Positions 63,511-64,000 of a stretch of DNA of 64,000 bases are shown one piece after another. The DNA is taken from NCBI RefSeq assembly GCF_052055485.1, contig NZ_CP197171.1, positions 1,116,001-1,180,000 on the forward strand, given 5' to 3'. The stretch's first letter is position 1. Every line of letters begins with the position of its first letter. The position numbers and the translations under genes are program-made. This DNA comes from Amphibacillus sp052055485 (GTDB lineage Bacteria > Bacillota > Bacilli > Bacillales > Amphibacillaceae). The notes beneath the pieces were generated by a model, which had not been told where the DNA came from, ran no database searches, and saw only the letters and a list, made by a program, of their open reading frames with translations.

Positions 63511-63593
63511 ACAGAACGACTACTAAGTACCAGAGCTTATCAGAAGATTACACTGATGTGATCATTATAAGCAGTAGTCGTTCTGTTTTTTTA
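63511..63593 (+). terminator. Terminator of the PTS operon
   Basis: Perfect 14-bp stem ACAGAACGACTACT/AGTAGTCGTTCTGT with an inner GCTTAT/ATAAGC stem, then a T-run. Confidence 0.9.
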
Positions 63594-63614
63594 TCATAGA
63601 TTAACTGGCTGCAA

Positions 63615-63640
63615 TCTCACTGATTGAAGTTTCATTTTAT
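63615..63640 (+). repeat. Dispersed repeat family B
   Basis: Matches 9099-9124 with two differences. It overlaps the last codons of the DeoR-type gene, so the repeat may have supplied its end. Confidence 0.75.
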
Positions 63641-64000
63641 ACTAAGATTAATTTTGAACATGCTCGAATCATCTGTTCATAGTCTGTTGGAATTCCTTTA
63701 TTTGTTATAACAATATCAATATCGGACCAAGGTGCGACTTGAACTAAAGAGGTTGTTTCAAACTTAGTACTATCTAATAGGACAATTTTTTTGGTCGATT
63801 TTCTTAACAGCATTCGTTTTGATTCAGCATCTACTAAAGACGATGTACAGAATCCCTTTCTGTTTGCAACACCGCTAGAACCAAAAAAACAAATATCTAA
63901 ATGAATATCGGGATACATCTCTTTCCCAGTATCATTTTGAAAGGACATATCATTTGTAGAATAGACACCCCCAAAACAATGGATGATGTGATTACTGTTT
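63637..64000 (-). CDS. DeoR-family regulator, C-terminal part (partial)
   Basis: The frame is open to the right window edge, so the N-terminal helix-turn-helix is missing. The visible ~120 residues match the DeoR sensor domain: FGGVYSTN, DICFFGSSGV, KRMLLRKSTKKIVLLDSTKF and DIDIVITNKGIP. Such regulators respond to phosphorylated sugars. It converges with the PTS operon and may belong to a further sugar locus beyond the window. The 3' end meets a copy of repeat B. Confidence 0.88.
   Translation of the reverse strand, partial: NSNHIIHCFGGVYSTNDMSFQNDTGKEMYPDIHLDICFFGSSGVANRKGFCTSSLVDAESKRMLLRKSTKKIVLLDSTKFETTSLVQVAPWSDIDIVITNKGIPTDYEQMIRACSKLILV

Noticed and set aside
1..64000. CRISPR arrays, rRNA, tRNA, transposases and integrases
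   Set aside because: No regularly spaced repeats, rRNA stretches, tRNA cloverleaf or recombinase motifs were seen while reading either strand.

Overview
The window is a low-GC chromosomal segment from a Bacillaceae-type Firmicute, read outward from the replication origin. The order yidC/spoIIIJ, jag, mnmE, mnmG, rsmG, noc, soj, spo0J, yyaC, DUF951, ychF, rpsF, ssb, rpsR, then yybS, gdpP, rplI, dnaB, purA, walRKHIJ, htrA is the conserved origin-flanking order of Bacillus relatives. Three parS-like palindromes and one perfect Noc-binding site support an origin-proximal position. yyaC suggests a spore-forming lineage. An Amphibacillus/Halolactibacillus-like organism is a guess from gene content, not shown by the sequence.

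Layout. 1-9.0 kb: membrane insertase tail, tRNA modification, rRNA methylation and chromosome segregation. 9.4-13.4 kb: ClC channel, YyaC, a YkvI-like permease and DUF951. 13.9-16.3 kb: ychF and the rpsF-ssb-rpsR operon. 16.6-18.9 kb: an isolated rnfC-rnfD pair without the other Rnf subunits. 19-21 kb: serA behind a serine-type T-box. 21.3-24 kb: MATE transporter and HAD phosphatase. 24.5-31.9 kb: yybS-gdpP-rplI, dnaB, and purA with PurR boxes. 32-41.4 kb: an M23 peptidase, pcp, the walRKHIJ operon and htrA, followed by a DnaA-box cluster. 41.9-48.4 kb, minus strand: aldo-keto reductase, a Lin0512 protein, and a methionine T-box operon encoding a SAM-cleaving enzyme plus a complete ECF transporter. 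48.5-51.5 kb: LemA, DUF2207 and a small membrane protein.

51.6-59.4 kb looks like an acquired accessory (defence) region. It holds an 827-aa protein with RNA polymerase alpha-CTD-like and sigma-region-4-like segments, a predicted restriction enzyme whose core appears twice, a divergent HaeIII-type cytosine-5 methyltransferase, and an alpha-helical protein of unknown function. A 111-bp nested palindrome follows. 59.8-64 kb: a SorC-type regulator divergent from a fructose-family PTS (EIIA, EIIB, EIIC), and the 3' part of a DeoR-type regulator cut by the window edge.

Long intergenic gaps are filled with degenerate dispersed repeats. At least four families recur across the window and account for most spurious small ORFs. 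No rRNA, tRNA, CRISPR array or transposase was seen. Many operon ends carry clear intrinsic terminators. All calls come from reading the sequence; no database search was possible.
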